A DNA stretch of 12,558 nucleotides, from the NCBI GenBank assembly GCA_009602725.1, contig WELB01000183.1:36315-48872 (forward strand). Reading direction: 5' to 3'. Of the stretch, positions 1 through 9,257 are shown in pieces. A program made the position numbers and the translations under genes. Every line of letters starts with the position of its first letter. Position 1 is the first letter of the stretch. The DNA is from Spirogloea muscicola (taxonomy: Eukaryota > Streptophyta > Zygnematophyceae > Spirogloeales > Spirogloeaceae). The notes beneath the pieces are model-generated. The model saw nothing but the letters and a program-made list of their open reading frames with translations, was not told the origin of the DNA and did no database searches.

Positions 1-2
1 CC

Positions 3-3000
3 GCCCGCCCCTCCTCCGACGCCCTCTCCCGCTCCGCCTCCGCCTCGCAGCTCCCGCTCCACCCCGACGCAACCAGGCGCTTCCCCTCCGGCGACCTCTA
101 CTCCGGCGCCTGGGCCGGTGCGCACGCTCCTGCCCCCTGCCCACCCCGCCCACCTCCGCACCGCCGCGGCTCGCGTGGTCGCCGCGCCTCCCTCTGCAGA
201 CAGGGCACGCCCATGTGCCCAAGCCTGCCCGCTCCTGGCTGGCGCCTTCCCGGCCGGCACTTCCCCCTCCTTGACCCGAGAGCTCGGGCAAGCGGGCCTC
301 CCGCGCCGGGCGTCGTCCGCCGCATTGTCATTCGAGCAATCTCACGGCGGCAGTGCTGTGGGTGGTGCGGTTTCCCCTGGGCGCTGCAGGCGGTTTGCCG
401 CATGGGTCTGGCAAGTACACCTGGGCGGACGGCTGCAGGTACACAGCCACCACCCTGGCGCCTCGCCAGACCTTCGAGGCATGTCTGTGGCGATCCGGGA
501 CAAGCGAAGCACGGGCTGCTCGCACTGGGGACGCCACTGACCAGCAGCATCCTGCGGCAATGCGGAGCACACGCCGTCCTCCTGCCTGGAAGGGCCCCTT
601 CTGACTGATCTCCAAGGCAGCTGCCCCCGTCTGGAGCTGCCACGCCCTCACAGAGGAGGTCCAATTGAGCTGCGAAATGTTGGGATGCATCGGCCTGGAG
701 CGCTGACACGGCTGCACTGGGTGGCGGGTGGTGCCAGCTACGATGGCGAATGGGTCAAGGGCGTCAAGCACGGGCAGGGAGTCTTCACATGGCCGTCCCA
801 GGCTTGCTACAAGGGGGAGTGGGAAGAGGGCCACATGCAGGTGCGCCACGGGCTCATGCCGTCGCCTGACAAGGCAACTGGTCTGCGATGTGCAAGCGAC
901 GTCTGCCTGGGCCGGCAGCAGCTACTTAGTCCATCATGATCAACAAGCAACCAATGGAGGCAGGCCCCATGCTGTACAGCAGCAAAGACACCTGTATCAG
1001 AACACCAGAATGGGGAGGTGCGCTTGAGCTTCCAGCGGTGTTCCAAGGAAGGCTGGCAGGGGTTTGGCTATGCACCAAGCAGTGCAGGCAGTCCGGCTGC
1101 TCAGCATCCAGAGGGCTTCCTCTCGGGGCGCCCGCCGCTGAGCCTTTCCTTACTCGTTGCAGGGCGTGGGCACTTACTGGGGCACCGACGGGACATTTTA
1201 CACGGGCAATTGGGCAGCCTGCCTCAAGCACGGCCTGGGCAAGAAGCGGTGACTTCCGTCCTGCTACTGTCAGAAGTGTGTGGCAGCTGGTCAGAGTGTA
1301 TCGAGCTCTTCATTGCACCCAGTATGCAGCAGCGAGGGCACCACTGTGCACTCTCAGGGTTTGAAAGGTGCCCAGTCAAAATCAGGTGTGCTCTGTGCTT
1401 GATGGCTGACGCAGCGCTCGAGCATGGCTGCCTTCAGGTACCCAAATGGTGACCTATATGAGGGGTTTTGGTACCGAGGCCTTCCCGAAGGCATCGGCCG
1501 GTATGTCTGGGAGGCTGGGCACGAGTACAAGGGCGAATGGAGGGGAGGTGTCATGTGCGGGCGGGGCACATTCACCTGGGTGAACAATGACAGGTGGGCT
1601 TGCCATATCATGCAGCTCACCAAAACCTGCTGAGTACTTGCCGAGTACTCCTTTTCTAGCCTGTGGCCTGCTTTGTAGCAGGTCGCTGCGAGCCGGCCGT
1701 GGCTTGGACTTTGTGCAAGGGCTTGCCTTTCAGAGGCTACTGTCGGGCGCGTAAGGGTTGCGCTTGCAGCAGTGCGCTTGCAGCACCTTTTGGCATGGGG
1801 CTTCAAAGGTGCTGAGACAGCCTGGACTTCAAGCCACTGCGGCGACCACTTGCGAGAACCCAATCAAGCTCACCTTCACGTGCTGCCTGCAGCTTTGAAG
1901 GGGACTGGGAGAATGGCTCGAAGCATGGGCAGGGCATCTTCACGTGGGCGGATGGAGCTGCATATGAGGGCAGCTGGAGCCAAGGCCTCAAGGACGGCAA
2001 GGGCATCTACTACCCGTCTGGGAGCAAGCGATCCCCTTCCACCATGGGTCTCTCGTTCTCCACTGTCGTCCCATTGCAAGCCAAACGACGGGAGAGGAAT
2101 GGCATGATATACAAGTCAGAAGTTGCCATGTACGTGTTCATTTTGCCCCTGCCTGTTTGACTTTCTACGCCTCTGCACACAGCCTCCCCAAACCTGAAGG
2201 CTTGCTTCTGCTCAGGCTTGACCCTCCACGCGCTCATTGCTTTCCAGAAGGGTGGATGTATGTATAAGGCTGAAGCGCCTGCCTGTATTGTTATTACAGT
2301 CCTGGGATAGCCTCTCAGACACGACCGTGTAACTGCAGGCGCTTTGCAGATGCAGTCAGCGTTCCTGCAATGCACCTCAACAATGCTGCGAGTTCCTGGA
2401 AGGAGGCCATTCCTCACGAGCCTCCGCTTGGCAGGAGAATGAATGGCAAATCACCGTCTCTACGAGGCTTCAGTGACAGGGACATGCAGAACTTGCCTGG
2501 ATCTCCTCACAGGTCCCCAGCTACCTTACAGCTCCCCCTTGACAATGACCGTTGGAACATCATCTTCGACATGAGTTCTTACTGAGACCACCTGTCATCC
2601 CGGTGATATTCAGAAGTGCTGCCTGCTTTGGGGTATTTTGCAAGTCAACTGTGAGCCCAAAGCTCCTGCCACTGCAAGCGCAGGAGGGGGCTTTACATGT
2701 GTCCACCGAAGTCCTGACAGACTGAACTCTGCCGTACTTGTGCTGGCAACTGTGTGGTCTTCGCAGCGAGTCCTGGTCCGATGGCATCTTGCGGCGGATA
2801 GACTTGGCTTCCCCATCCAGCGCTGGCCACAGCACTGGCCCGTCAGGGATTGGACAGTACATGGCTCTCGCCTTTCCGGACGGGCTCTCACGAGAGCGCC
2901 TCTATGTTCCTGGCATCCACTCCGAGGTTGCCAAGAAGCCTCCAAGGAGCCCCGCGTCAGTCCCACCAGTCCGCAGTGGCAGTGGGACCCAAGCACTGAC

Positions 3001-6000
3001 GCACCCTGTGACTGTGAGTGCTGACGAACAGGCTTCTGCCAGCAGTGGGATAGATGAGGGTGAGCCATCTCATGATGCATACGGAAAGGCAGTGCACCTG
3101 CTCCACCATAACGGGCAGCACCTGGTAGGCAATGACACGACCAGCTTGACGGCCCAAGATGATGTTCTTCTAAGAAGAGAGGAAGTCAGCGAGAGAAGGG
3201 CGACCGGCACAAGGGCAGAAATGGTTGACATCTCCTTTCCGACCAGGACAGGAGCTCAAGGGAGCAAGACCGAGGAAGGATCCTCGTCAAACTCTGTCAT
3301 AGGGAACAGGAGTCAGCTCATTCAGCAATCAGTCATGCATGCAGGCAATGGTAGTACTTTTTCCGAGCCTGCGGGAGCACCCTTCGCTAGCTTGGCAAGT
3401 CCGCAGGAAACTGGAGTCAGGATTGCACCATTGCAGGAGGCATCTACCAGCCGGCCGTGGTCACCAGCAGAGATGCCCTTCTCAAGTGGCTCGCAGTATA
3501 GAGCCTCTTCTCCACCATTCAGGGCTGGCATGCATGCCAGTCAGCAGGGACGCTCTGATCTCTCAGATACACTGACACTTGGTGATCGGTTGCACATAAG
3601 TGTGCCCGAGAGTGACTCACTTGAGGAAAGGCAAGCTGCAAAGAGGTTCCCAAGTGAGCCAATGGCACCAGTGGTACGCTCACAGACTTTCACTGGTGGC
3701 GCTTTGCAATCAGCAGGCGGCCCTCTAAAACGGCACGCATCGCAGACATCCAGCAACGCCGCAGGTGCTGCTTGCAATAAGCTAATCTCTGGCTACTGTT
3801 GTGTGAGTTGTCACAAGATAGCAATTCTCCGTGCAATACTACTCTATCTGACCCGCACACAGGTGCGAGAGTAGTAGAGTATGTGGAGGGCTTCAGGATC
3901 CAAGCTTCGGGTCTGAGATCATGGTGTAAGGTTGTCGTTTGAGCTGCCAGGCGGCATCAGTCTGTGCCTCGCTTCATTGGCTGTCTATTGGAATCACCCA
4001 ACCAACTAGTCATGCACCTCTCTTGCTGACCTCCCAAGCTGCTGTGCTCTCACGACTATCAGCACTGTCTGACCCTTGTGCAGATGTCTATGCGGAGAGA
4101 TTTGTGGGGCCACTATTTGTTGGTCCTCTTTTTGCCGGTACTTTTGCAACATCTGCTGCAGTGCCATCTCCAAGAGCGATTGTGCAGAGGGAATACGTCC
4201 AGGGCGTACTTGTCAGTGAGGGTGTCAAAGATAGTGGCAAGGCGTCGTCAAAGAGACGTGGCCTGCGCCGCAGCAATCGAGACCTGAAGCGGCCAGGCGA
4301 GACCATATACAAGGGTCATCGCAGCTACGACCTCATGCTCAACCTCCAGCTTGGCATCCGGTCAGCCCTTCTGAAGTGGCACCATCTGCATTTTTGTAGG
4401 GGCGATGTGGCCTTTCTGACTGACTGCTTGGTGCCAGGCTTGACTTTTGCGTACCCCAGTCTTACATCAGCGATCCCTTGCCAGCTTGACCTGCCTGACA
4501 TGTCAAAGGTCCGTGGCTGAGCGGACAAGCTGAGCAGTCTGTCGAGAATGCACACGGGCGGTAGCAGTCAGTAGTGAGGGAAATGACTGCCTTTGGCCTT
4601 CTTCTCAACTTCAGACTTGGCGACATGCAGATACACCGTCGGGCGTATCTCAATAGCAAAGCCCACAATGGGACCCAAGTACTTTAAGACACTTGCAGAT
4701 GTGACAGTACGATTTCCACAGAGAGGTTGTGCAAAGACCCCGCCGCACAGTTCTCCTGATTTTGTCTGGAAGGACTACGCTCCATCGGTGTTCAGGTGAG
4801 CCATACGCAGCCTGTGTGATGCTTTTTGTTGTGGTAGGTAGAGGATACTCTGATCTCCATCTTCAGGATTCTTAAGCGCTAGACTCCTAGTGGGGCACTT
4901 GACTATCTCATAGAGGAGTCCTTGACGTCCTTCGGTGTCTCCAAGTTCTTGCTCACATCTGTGTTACTCAACGTTCCCTTGCTTGTCTTCACAGGCAACT
5001 GAGGGAATCTTTCCAGATTGACGCCTCAGATTACATGCTCTCAATCTGCGGAGGGGATGCACTCAGAGAGCTGTCCTCACCTGGAAAGTCCGGCTCCATA
5101 TTTTACCTTTCTCAGGATGACCGCTTCATAATTAAAACAATGCGGAGGGCAGAGGTCAAGGTAGGAGCTCCCACTTGCCAGGTTACCTCCAATCTTTGTA
5201 GGTTGTGCAGGTACACTGGCAACTTCACCATGTAAGGAATCGAGATGGTCCCAGGCTGCTCTGTTTTCACTATATAAGAACTGCACACTGCACATTCTTT
5301 GTGACAGCACCATCCATGCTGGTGACGCGGTGCTTGCAGGTGCTTCTAGCCATGCTGGATGCCTACTGTCAGCATGTTCGTCTGTACAAAGACACGCTCT
5401 TGACTAAGTTCTGTGGGCTTCATCAAGTCAAAGCTCGAGGAGGCCGCAAGGTGGCGGCCTCCATTTTGACTGTACTTGTAGTTGCTCTGCAAGTAGGATG
5501 GCGTACACAGGATGATTGTCCTTGTCAATGCAGGAAATATTGTGGACCTATCCAACAAGTGACATCAGTCTGAGGCAGTCGTTCTCGTGCTTGTTAGGTG
5601 CGCTTTGTGGTGATGGTCAACCTTTTTGTGTCGGACCTGCGGGTGCACCGGCGCTTTGATCTGAAGGGCTCTTCACAAGGACGTTCAACAAACAAGATCG
5701 AAATAGACGAGACAACGACACTCAAAGACTTGGACCTTGACCTTGAATTCCACCTCCATGGAAGCTGGCGTGAGCCACTTCTTAGGTGGGTATAGGGAGT
5801 GTCAATGTGATGCCCAGGCCGGAGACAAGCTCTTTCTAGCTATTGCGGCTCGGTGAATCGTGACAAGCAGTCATGGCTGATGGGGAAGGGGATGTCACTG
5901 AGTGTGCAGGCAGATAGAGCGGGACTGCAAGTTCCTGGAGCAGCAGCGCATCATGGACTACAGCCTGCTGCTTGGGGTACACTTCAAGGCCACAAACACG

Positions 6001-7313
6001 CCAGCACCTCTTCTAGCGGCTGCGGAGGCTCCACCACCTCAGTTGGCCGAAAACCAGAAGCCTGCCACCAGCTCCACGCAGGGGTCTATCACTCTCAGCA
6101 ATGGGAGTATGAATGGTGCGCACTGGACATGCCATGATGTTCATTGCGTAGGCATCCCCTCGACACTTGGCTGTCTGGTTACCTTGTGAGGTGGTCTGCT
6201 TGGAGCAGATTATGTGGGTCTGTGCTTTGCCCTGAATTCCCTCTGTCAAAGAGACATGCGTGTACTTCTTCCATCCTTGTGCATAACCTGCTGTTGGCAG
6301 TTTCCTTGGTGTCTTGCTGGTGAGACAGCAAAAGCAAAACGGTGTTCTTAACACAACCATTGTCGTGTCCCTGCAAGCGAGCAGAAACATTGTCAACCTC
6401 AGCTTCCATGCAGGCCACATTGAGTGCCTCAGAACCAGCACTAGCAGCTCAGGCGAGAGAGCCTGCTCCTCAACTAAGCACAAGTTCGGAGGTAGGATTG
6501 ATACCCTTGACTTTGGCAAGGTGTGCCGAGTGAACAGATGTCAAAGCCTGTGCCTAAGCCAGGTTGCTTTTCTTGTATGGAGGACTCTTCATGTCCCTTA
6601 GAGGACTCATTAGCCTGCCCGTCAACTCCTCCTGTTTTCTAGGCATTGCTCAGCCGCAACAAGGCTGTGCAGCCGGCACAGTCAAGCCCCAGCAAGAGTA
6701 CCTTGCAGCACTCTGGCTCTGCCCAGGGGCGAGTGATGCAGCTGGGCCAGCATCTGGGAGCTACGGCGATGCGCTTGGACAGCCAGAGTGGCCTCCCGTT
6801 CTCTGATGCCAGGCTTGCAGAGGCCTACGAGGTTGTGCTCTACTTTGGCATCATTGATATCCTTCAGGTACGCTGTCATGGCCCTTGAAGACGCCTCAAC
6901 CCCCCACTTCATTGTGCCCACTGTCCTCTATGCTGATTCCATGCTCAAGATTGTGGGGTACCATGAAGTAGCTGGAGCTGACCAGATCTGGTATGTAAGA
7001 TTGTCCCGGAACAACTCACATATCCCCTGAATGCTTGTGGACCGTGACCAGTGTCGCTCCGCCTGCTCTGTGTAAGAGCTGGACACGACGAGGTACAACT
7101 CCACTCAGCTTCTTCATGTCTGAGCAAATGATGCAGGAGTACAACATTCCTAAGAAGGTTGAGCATACTGTCAAGTCCATGCAGTATGATGCCAAGTCAA
7201 TATCAGCTGTGGAGCCTGGCCTGTATGCGAGGCGCTTCAAGGATTTCATTGCCATCACCTTCCCAGATCCATCAGCACCTTTGCGACATAGTGCCCAAGG
7301 AGATGCCCCTTGA
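3..7313 (+). CDS. PIP5K: MORN-repeat phosphatidylinositol-4-phosphate 5-kinase, 5'-partial, 17 exons
   Basis: Phosphorylates PtdIns4P at the 5-OH to make PtdIns(4,5)P2 at the cytosolic face of the plasma membrane (family knowledge). Exons read from the sequence: 3-117, 390-438, 738-840, 1163-1248, 1438-1593, 1893-2129, 2300-2512, 2767-3764, 4084-4360, 4631-4795, 4995-5160, 5340-5450, 5598-5785, 5910-6115, 6385-6491, 6643-6867, 7137-7313. All introns are GT-AG and every phase matches; the exons sum to 3,579 nt, a multiple of three, ending in TGA. Residue numbers count from base 3, because the frame is open to the window edge and the ATG lies outside. Order: Ser/Ala-rich N-terminus (1-26), eight MORN repeats (about 33-215), variable linker (about 220-685), kinase domain (about 690-1180). 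Kinase motifs include GHRSYD, K847 in FIIKT, DLKGS (D913), MDYSLL (970) and IIDILQ (D1131). Exon 7 and the exon 15 start are the least certain parts. The order of domains and the plant-like motifs make the identity nearly certain. Confidence -1.
1632..1650 (+). repeat. Small hairpin in PIP5K intron 5
   Basis: GAGTACT and AGTACTC form a perfect 7-bp stem around the five-base loop TGCCG, about 40 nt downstream of the intron 5 donor. It could fold in the pre-mRNA; no function is known. Confidence -1.
1760..1785 (+). repeat. Short tandem duplication in PIP5K intron 5
   Basis: The 12-mer GCGCTTGCAGCA occurs at 1760-1771 and again at 1774-1785 (period 14). Each copy contains a TTGCAG acceptor-like motif upstream of the inferred acceptor at 1892, so they are potential decoy acceptors. 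Confidence -1.
2300..3764 (+). other. Variable linker of PIP5K (exons 7 and 8)
   Basis: Exon 8 (2767-3764, 332 complete codons) is the largest exon. It is rich in Ser, Pro, Gln, Gly and Ala with no recognisable domain. It is most likely an intrinsically disordered spacer carrying phosphorylation sites. Exon 7 (2300-2512) is inferred: it has a good acceptor (TTGTTATTACAG), an open frame of 70 codons with SPSL and SPHRS-like Ser/Pro patches, and phase 2 at both ends, but its donor (AG|GTCCCC) is weak. Skipping exon 7 would leave exon 6 joined to exon 8 in frame. Plant PIP5Ks also have a poorly conserved segment here, so homology cannot settle the structure. The exon 8 donor is placed at 3764, because phase 1 is needed to join DVYAERF in exon 9; a GTGAGT at 3803 is open in the exon frame but gives the wrong phase. 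Confidence -1.
3525..3540. repeat. 16-bp perfect palindrome inside PIP5K exon 8
   Basis: CTGGCATGCATGCCAG is its own reverse complement. It lies within coding sequence for the linker. No function is implied. Confidence -1.
4084..7313 (+). other. PIPK catalytic domain (exons 9-17)
   Basis: The domain starts at the plant-type REYVQGVL signature and [16 protein letters not shown] in exon 9. Exons 10-11 hold the N-lobe: [30 protein letters not shown] (nucleotide loop) and DDRFIIKT, whose Lys contacts ATP. Exons 12-13 hold LLTKFCGLH, the hinge [19 protein letters not shown] (catalytic Asp) and [13 protein letters not shown]. Exon 14 has [19 protein letters not shown] Ser/Gln/Pro-rich insert of about 140 residues follows (rest of exon 14, exon 15, first half of exon 16). 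Then come [14 protein letters not shown], carrying the metal-binding Asp, and the activation segment in exon 17. The reading is in-frame across every junction and no core motif is missing, so the product should be an active enzyme. The C-terminus ends 15-20 residues past the conserved RRFKDFI. Confidence -1.
7137..7202 (+). other. PIPK activation (specificity) segment
   Basis: Exon 17 opens directly with [10 protein letters not shown], followed by [15 protein letters not shown]. The KK pair (7152-7157) is the dibasic pair that in plant PIPKs is needed for plasma-membrane targeting and activity. The Glu (7161-7163) sits at the position that is Glu in type I PI4P 5-kinases and Ala in type II PI5P 4-kinases. 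That residue, read against family knowledge, supports PI4P 5-kinase specificity. Confidence -1.
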
Positions 7314-8261
7314 CAGAAGCTCGCTTGTGCCTCACATAGAAGGATCGGCTCTACAGTGGGCATGAATGCTCGAGGCGTCAGACTCGAAGATCAGAATACA
7401 TTACAGAATACTGCAGTGTGAGGTTTACACCTCACCAACTTTGCCTGCCTCAATGGCGAGGTAAGCTTCTTAGATTATGAGTTGGACAAGGATCTGGTGT
7501 TACACTTGAGGACACTATGCCCAAGCTCAGTGTTCTTCATGACGTTTCGTTGTTTGGTCTGCAACCTTCGAGTTGCATCCTTCTTGAAATGGGCAGATGC
7601 TGACATACAGGATAGTCTTTGATCGGATTTCCGGTCGTTTTGGTAGAATCTGATATGCAGCAGTTGATCTCCAACAGCGACTTCTCCTGAGGATCTGGAG
7701 CACCTCACTTGGCAACCCTTGTCACCTTGATCGTTGTTTCACAAATGTGTGGAGGTGAATGACAGCCTTCAGCAAGTAGCACTACCTGCCAGGTATGGCG
7801 ACAAACCAGGTCGAGATTGAGCTTGTGCTACCAATGGCATGTTGACATGATGTGGTTAATCAGCTTCTACAGCTCTACCCAAGGTTCTAATATATGTTCG
7901 GGCACTTCTAGAGTTTTCCCACCCCCTCCCACCACTTCCAGACTTTCCACAAGCGCCATGTCACCTTCCTGAACACTTTGACCCTAATTTACAGTCCTAA
8001 CAGGTCCAGCTATGCACCCCAATAAGAGCATGTACATGTTACACATAAAATCTGGTTTGACTTCTCTTACATCGTCATGGGCACAGTCAGGAGATACAGT
8101 GCAGCAGTCTAAGATAGATACCTCCAGGTAGTGGTAGCGTGCAGGTATTGTGGATCTTGTGAAATTGGTCGGTGGCCAAAGATAGGGTAATGAGGAGCTT
8201 TGCAGACATCAAGAAATGTGCAGCTTCTCTGATTGATCGCTTCTTACTTGTCCGAGCAGGC

Positions 8262-8398
8262 TTGCCCCCTTCCGGGATGGACTGTGTGGGTGTGCACGCC
8301 ACTGCCCATTCTTGCTGGCCTTGGCTTCTCTATGTTGCCAGCCCTTGCCCCCTTCGGGAGAACCACTTTCTTCTCTCACAGCCATGTCCCCTTCTGGG
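8262..8398. repeat. Three imperfect copies of a CCCCTTC-GGG motif
   Basis: TTGCCCCCTTCCGGG (8262-8276), TTGCCCCCTTCGGG (8345-8358) and TGTCCCCTTCTGGG (8385-8398) share the core CCCCTTC(N)GGG at irregular spacing in the intergenic region. Possible degenerate repeat or protein-binding site; function unknown. Confidence -1.
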
Positions 8399-8402
8399 CG
8401 GA

Positions 8403-8419
8403 CTCTCTCTCTCTCTCTC
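8403..8419. repeat. (CT)8 microsatellite
   Basis: Eight uninterrupted CT dinucleotides plus a C, in pyrimidine-rich intergenic sequence. Confidence -1.
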
Positions 8420-8579
8420 CGGCTCCTTGGGCGCAGCCTTTCCCTACTCTCTTTCTGGTCTTTGTTCTCACCTCGGTTGAGCTGCTGCAACGACTCGCAC
8501 CTCTGGTGCTCGTCCCTCGGACAGAAATTGAGAAGCGCACACAATAAGAGCATGACAGTCCTTCGCATATGCTTCACGG

Positions 8580-8584
8580 TGTAA
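8580..8584 (+). terminator. Possible TGTAA poly(A) signal for PIP5K
   Basis: TGTAA is the usual polyadenylation signal in many chlorophyte algae. This is the first + strand copy I find after the PIP5K stop, but it lies about 1.27 kb downstream, which would make a long 3' UTR. If the organism does not use TGTAA, the match means nothing. Confidence -1.
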
Positions 8585-8789
8585 CTTTCTACTCACTGGA
8601 TGGAGGACATACATGCAGCTACTGCTGGATGGCTTGATTGTGTGATCCCTCTGTTTGATGCCAATGAGCAACCTCCTGGTTGAGCTCACCAACTGAACGT
8701 CACTGCGACCTTGGGAGGTCAACTTAGTGCCACTCTTGAGCTTTGACAATCATTGAAATAAGTAACAAGAATAATCCTTGCCAAGTTGC

Positions 8790-8794
8790 TTACA
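8790..8794 (-). terminator. Possible TGTAA poly(A) signal for ERGIC3
   Basis: Read on the - strand this is TGTAA, about 465 nt beyond the ERGIC3 stop codon. It fits the chlorophyte polyadenylation signal, but a five-base match is weak evidence. It would end the ERGIC3 transcript before the + strand candidate at 8580, so the two 3' UTRs would not overlap. Confidence -1.
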
Positions 8795-9257
8795 TACTGC
8801 ACACAGGCTACACGATGACAATGTAACAGAAATGTGTCTAATCAAGCACAGCTGTAGCTTGGACCTTTCTCGATGGAGGTTGATTGCCAGAATGTGTGCC
8901 ATACCTCCTTTGTCAATCAAGTATAAGGCACGTGCTTCACAAGTAAGTAAGGGGACTGACGGTAGCCGTATACCGCGTCCGCAACCAGTGCTTGATGACT
9001 ATGACTATGTTAGCTCGAGTATAAGTCAACTTGGCTCTATTTGGCTAGAAGAACAAGAACGTTTCACAAAGCAGCAACGATCTGCTGGACCAGTCAGTCT
9101 CAAGGGACACTGAAGTGAGCCTGCCCTTTACCAAGACTGTAACACTGATGAATGACCAACCGATCAGCACTGTCATATTGCGACGGGTGTTGTAGCGCCG
9201 GCGTATCAGACATGCTATGGAGGAGAGAAACAAGGCTCCACAGTGTCTCCTAATTGG

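Larger units (their letters stand above)
99..2025 (+). other. Eight-copy MORN repeat domain of the PIP5K gene
   Basis: Eight consecutive units follow the MORN pattern Y/F-x-G-x-W-(5)-G-x-G-x-(6). They begin YSGAW, YDGEW, YKGEW, YTGNW, YEGFW, YKGEW, FEGDW and YEGSW, and run over exons 1-6. Splicing restores the unit spacing exactly. For example, exon 1 ends in G and exon 2 adds GC to give [16 protein letters not shown]; exon 2 ends AG and exon 3 supplies C to give DGC-S-YDGEW; exons 3/4 join as GHMQ-GVGTYW. Introns cut the units at different places and in different phases (1, 2, 0, 2, 2), so the array does not look like a recent exon duplication. In plant PIP5Ks the MORN region is linked to membrane or lipid binding and regulation of the kinase (family knowledge). 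The unit after the last MORN (YYPSGSK) resembles the plant boundary FYPAGSK. Confidence -1.
8020..8554. repeat. 13-bp direct repeats bounding about 509 bp
   Basis: CAATAAGAGCATG occurs at 8020-8032 and at 8542-8554, enclosing 8033-8541. This could be the target-site duplication of a short non-coding insertion, but no terminal inverted repeats, poly-A tail or coding capacity is visible in the enclosed stretch, and coincidence is possible. Confidence -1.
7314..9257. other. Convergent intergenic region, presumed 3' UTRs
   Basis: The 1.94 kb between the PIP5K stop and the ERGIC3 stop contains no reading frame with recognisable protein similarity and no tRNA or rRNA signature. The longest open frame (8778-9113, +) has no motif and no spliced partners. 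The region should hold both 3' UTRs. It is less GC-rich than the gene 5' ends and contains a 13-bp direct repeat, a three-copy CCCCTTC-GGG motif and a CT microsatellite, listed separately. An unrecognised non-coding RNA or a small species-specific exon cannot be ruled out. Confidence -1.

Noticed and set aside
98-709. 203-codon open frame on the - strand
   Set aside because: It lies across PIP5K exons 1-2 and GC-rich introns, has Arg/Ala/Pro/Gly-rich composition without domains, and is explained as antisense of a GC-rich gene.
2513-2585. Extension of PIP5K exon 7 to the TGA at 2583
   Set aside because: It would end the protein before the kinase domain; GT sites in this stretch (2551, 2575) give the wrong phase for exon 8.
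3765-3874. Exon 8 running on to the stop after 3874
   Set aside because: This would truncate the kinase; the donor at 3765 gives the phase needed to join DVYAERF in exon 9.
6301-6384. Alternative acceptor at 6300 for PIP5K exon 15
   Set aside because: The phase fits, but the frame meets a TGA within a few codons (TGCTGGTGA).
8778-9113. 111-codon frame on the + strand as an extra gene
   Set aside because: No recognised domain, no promoter evidence, and it lies where the 3' UTR of ERGIC3 is expected on the other strand.
7314-9257. tRNA, rRNA, CRISPR or transposase
   Set aside because: I looked for tRNA T-loop boxes, regular spacer-repeat arrays and transposase-like protein motifs and saw none.
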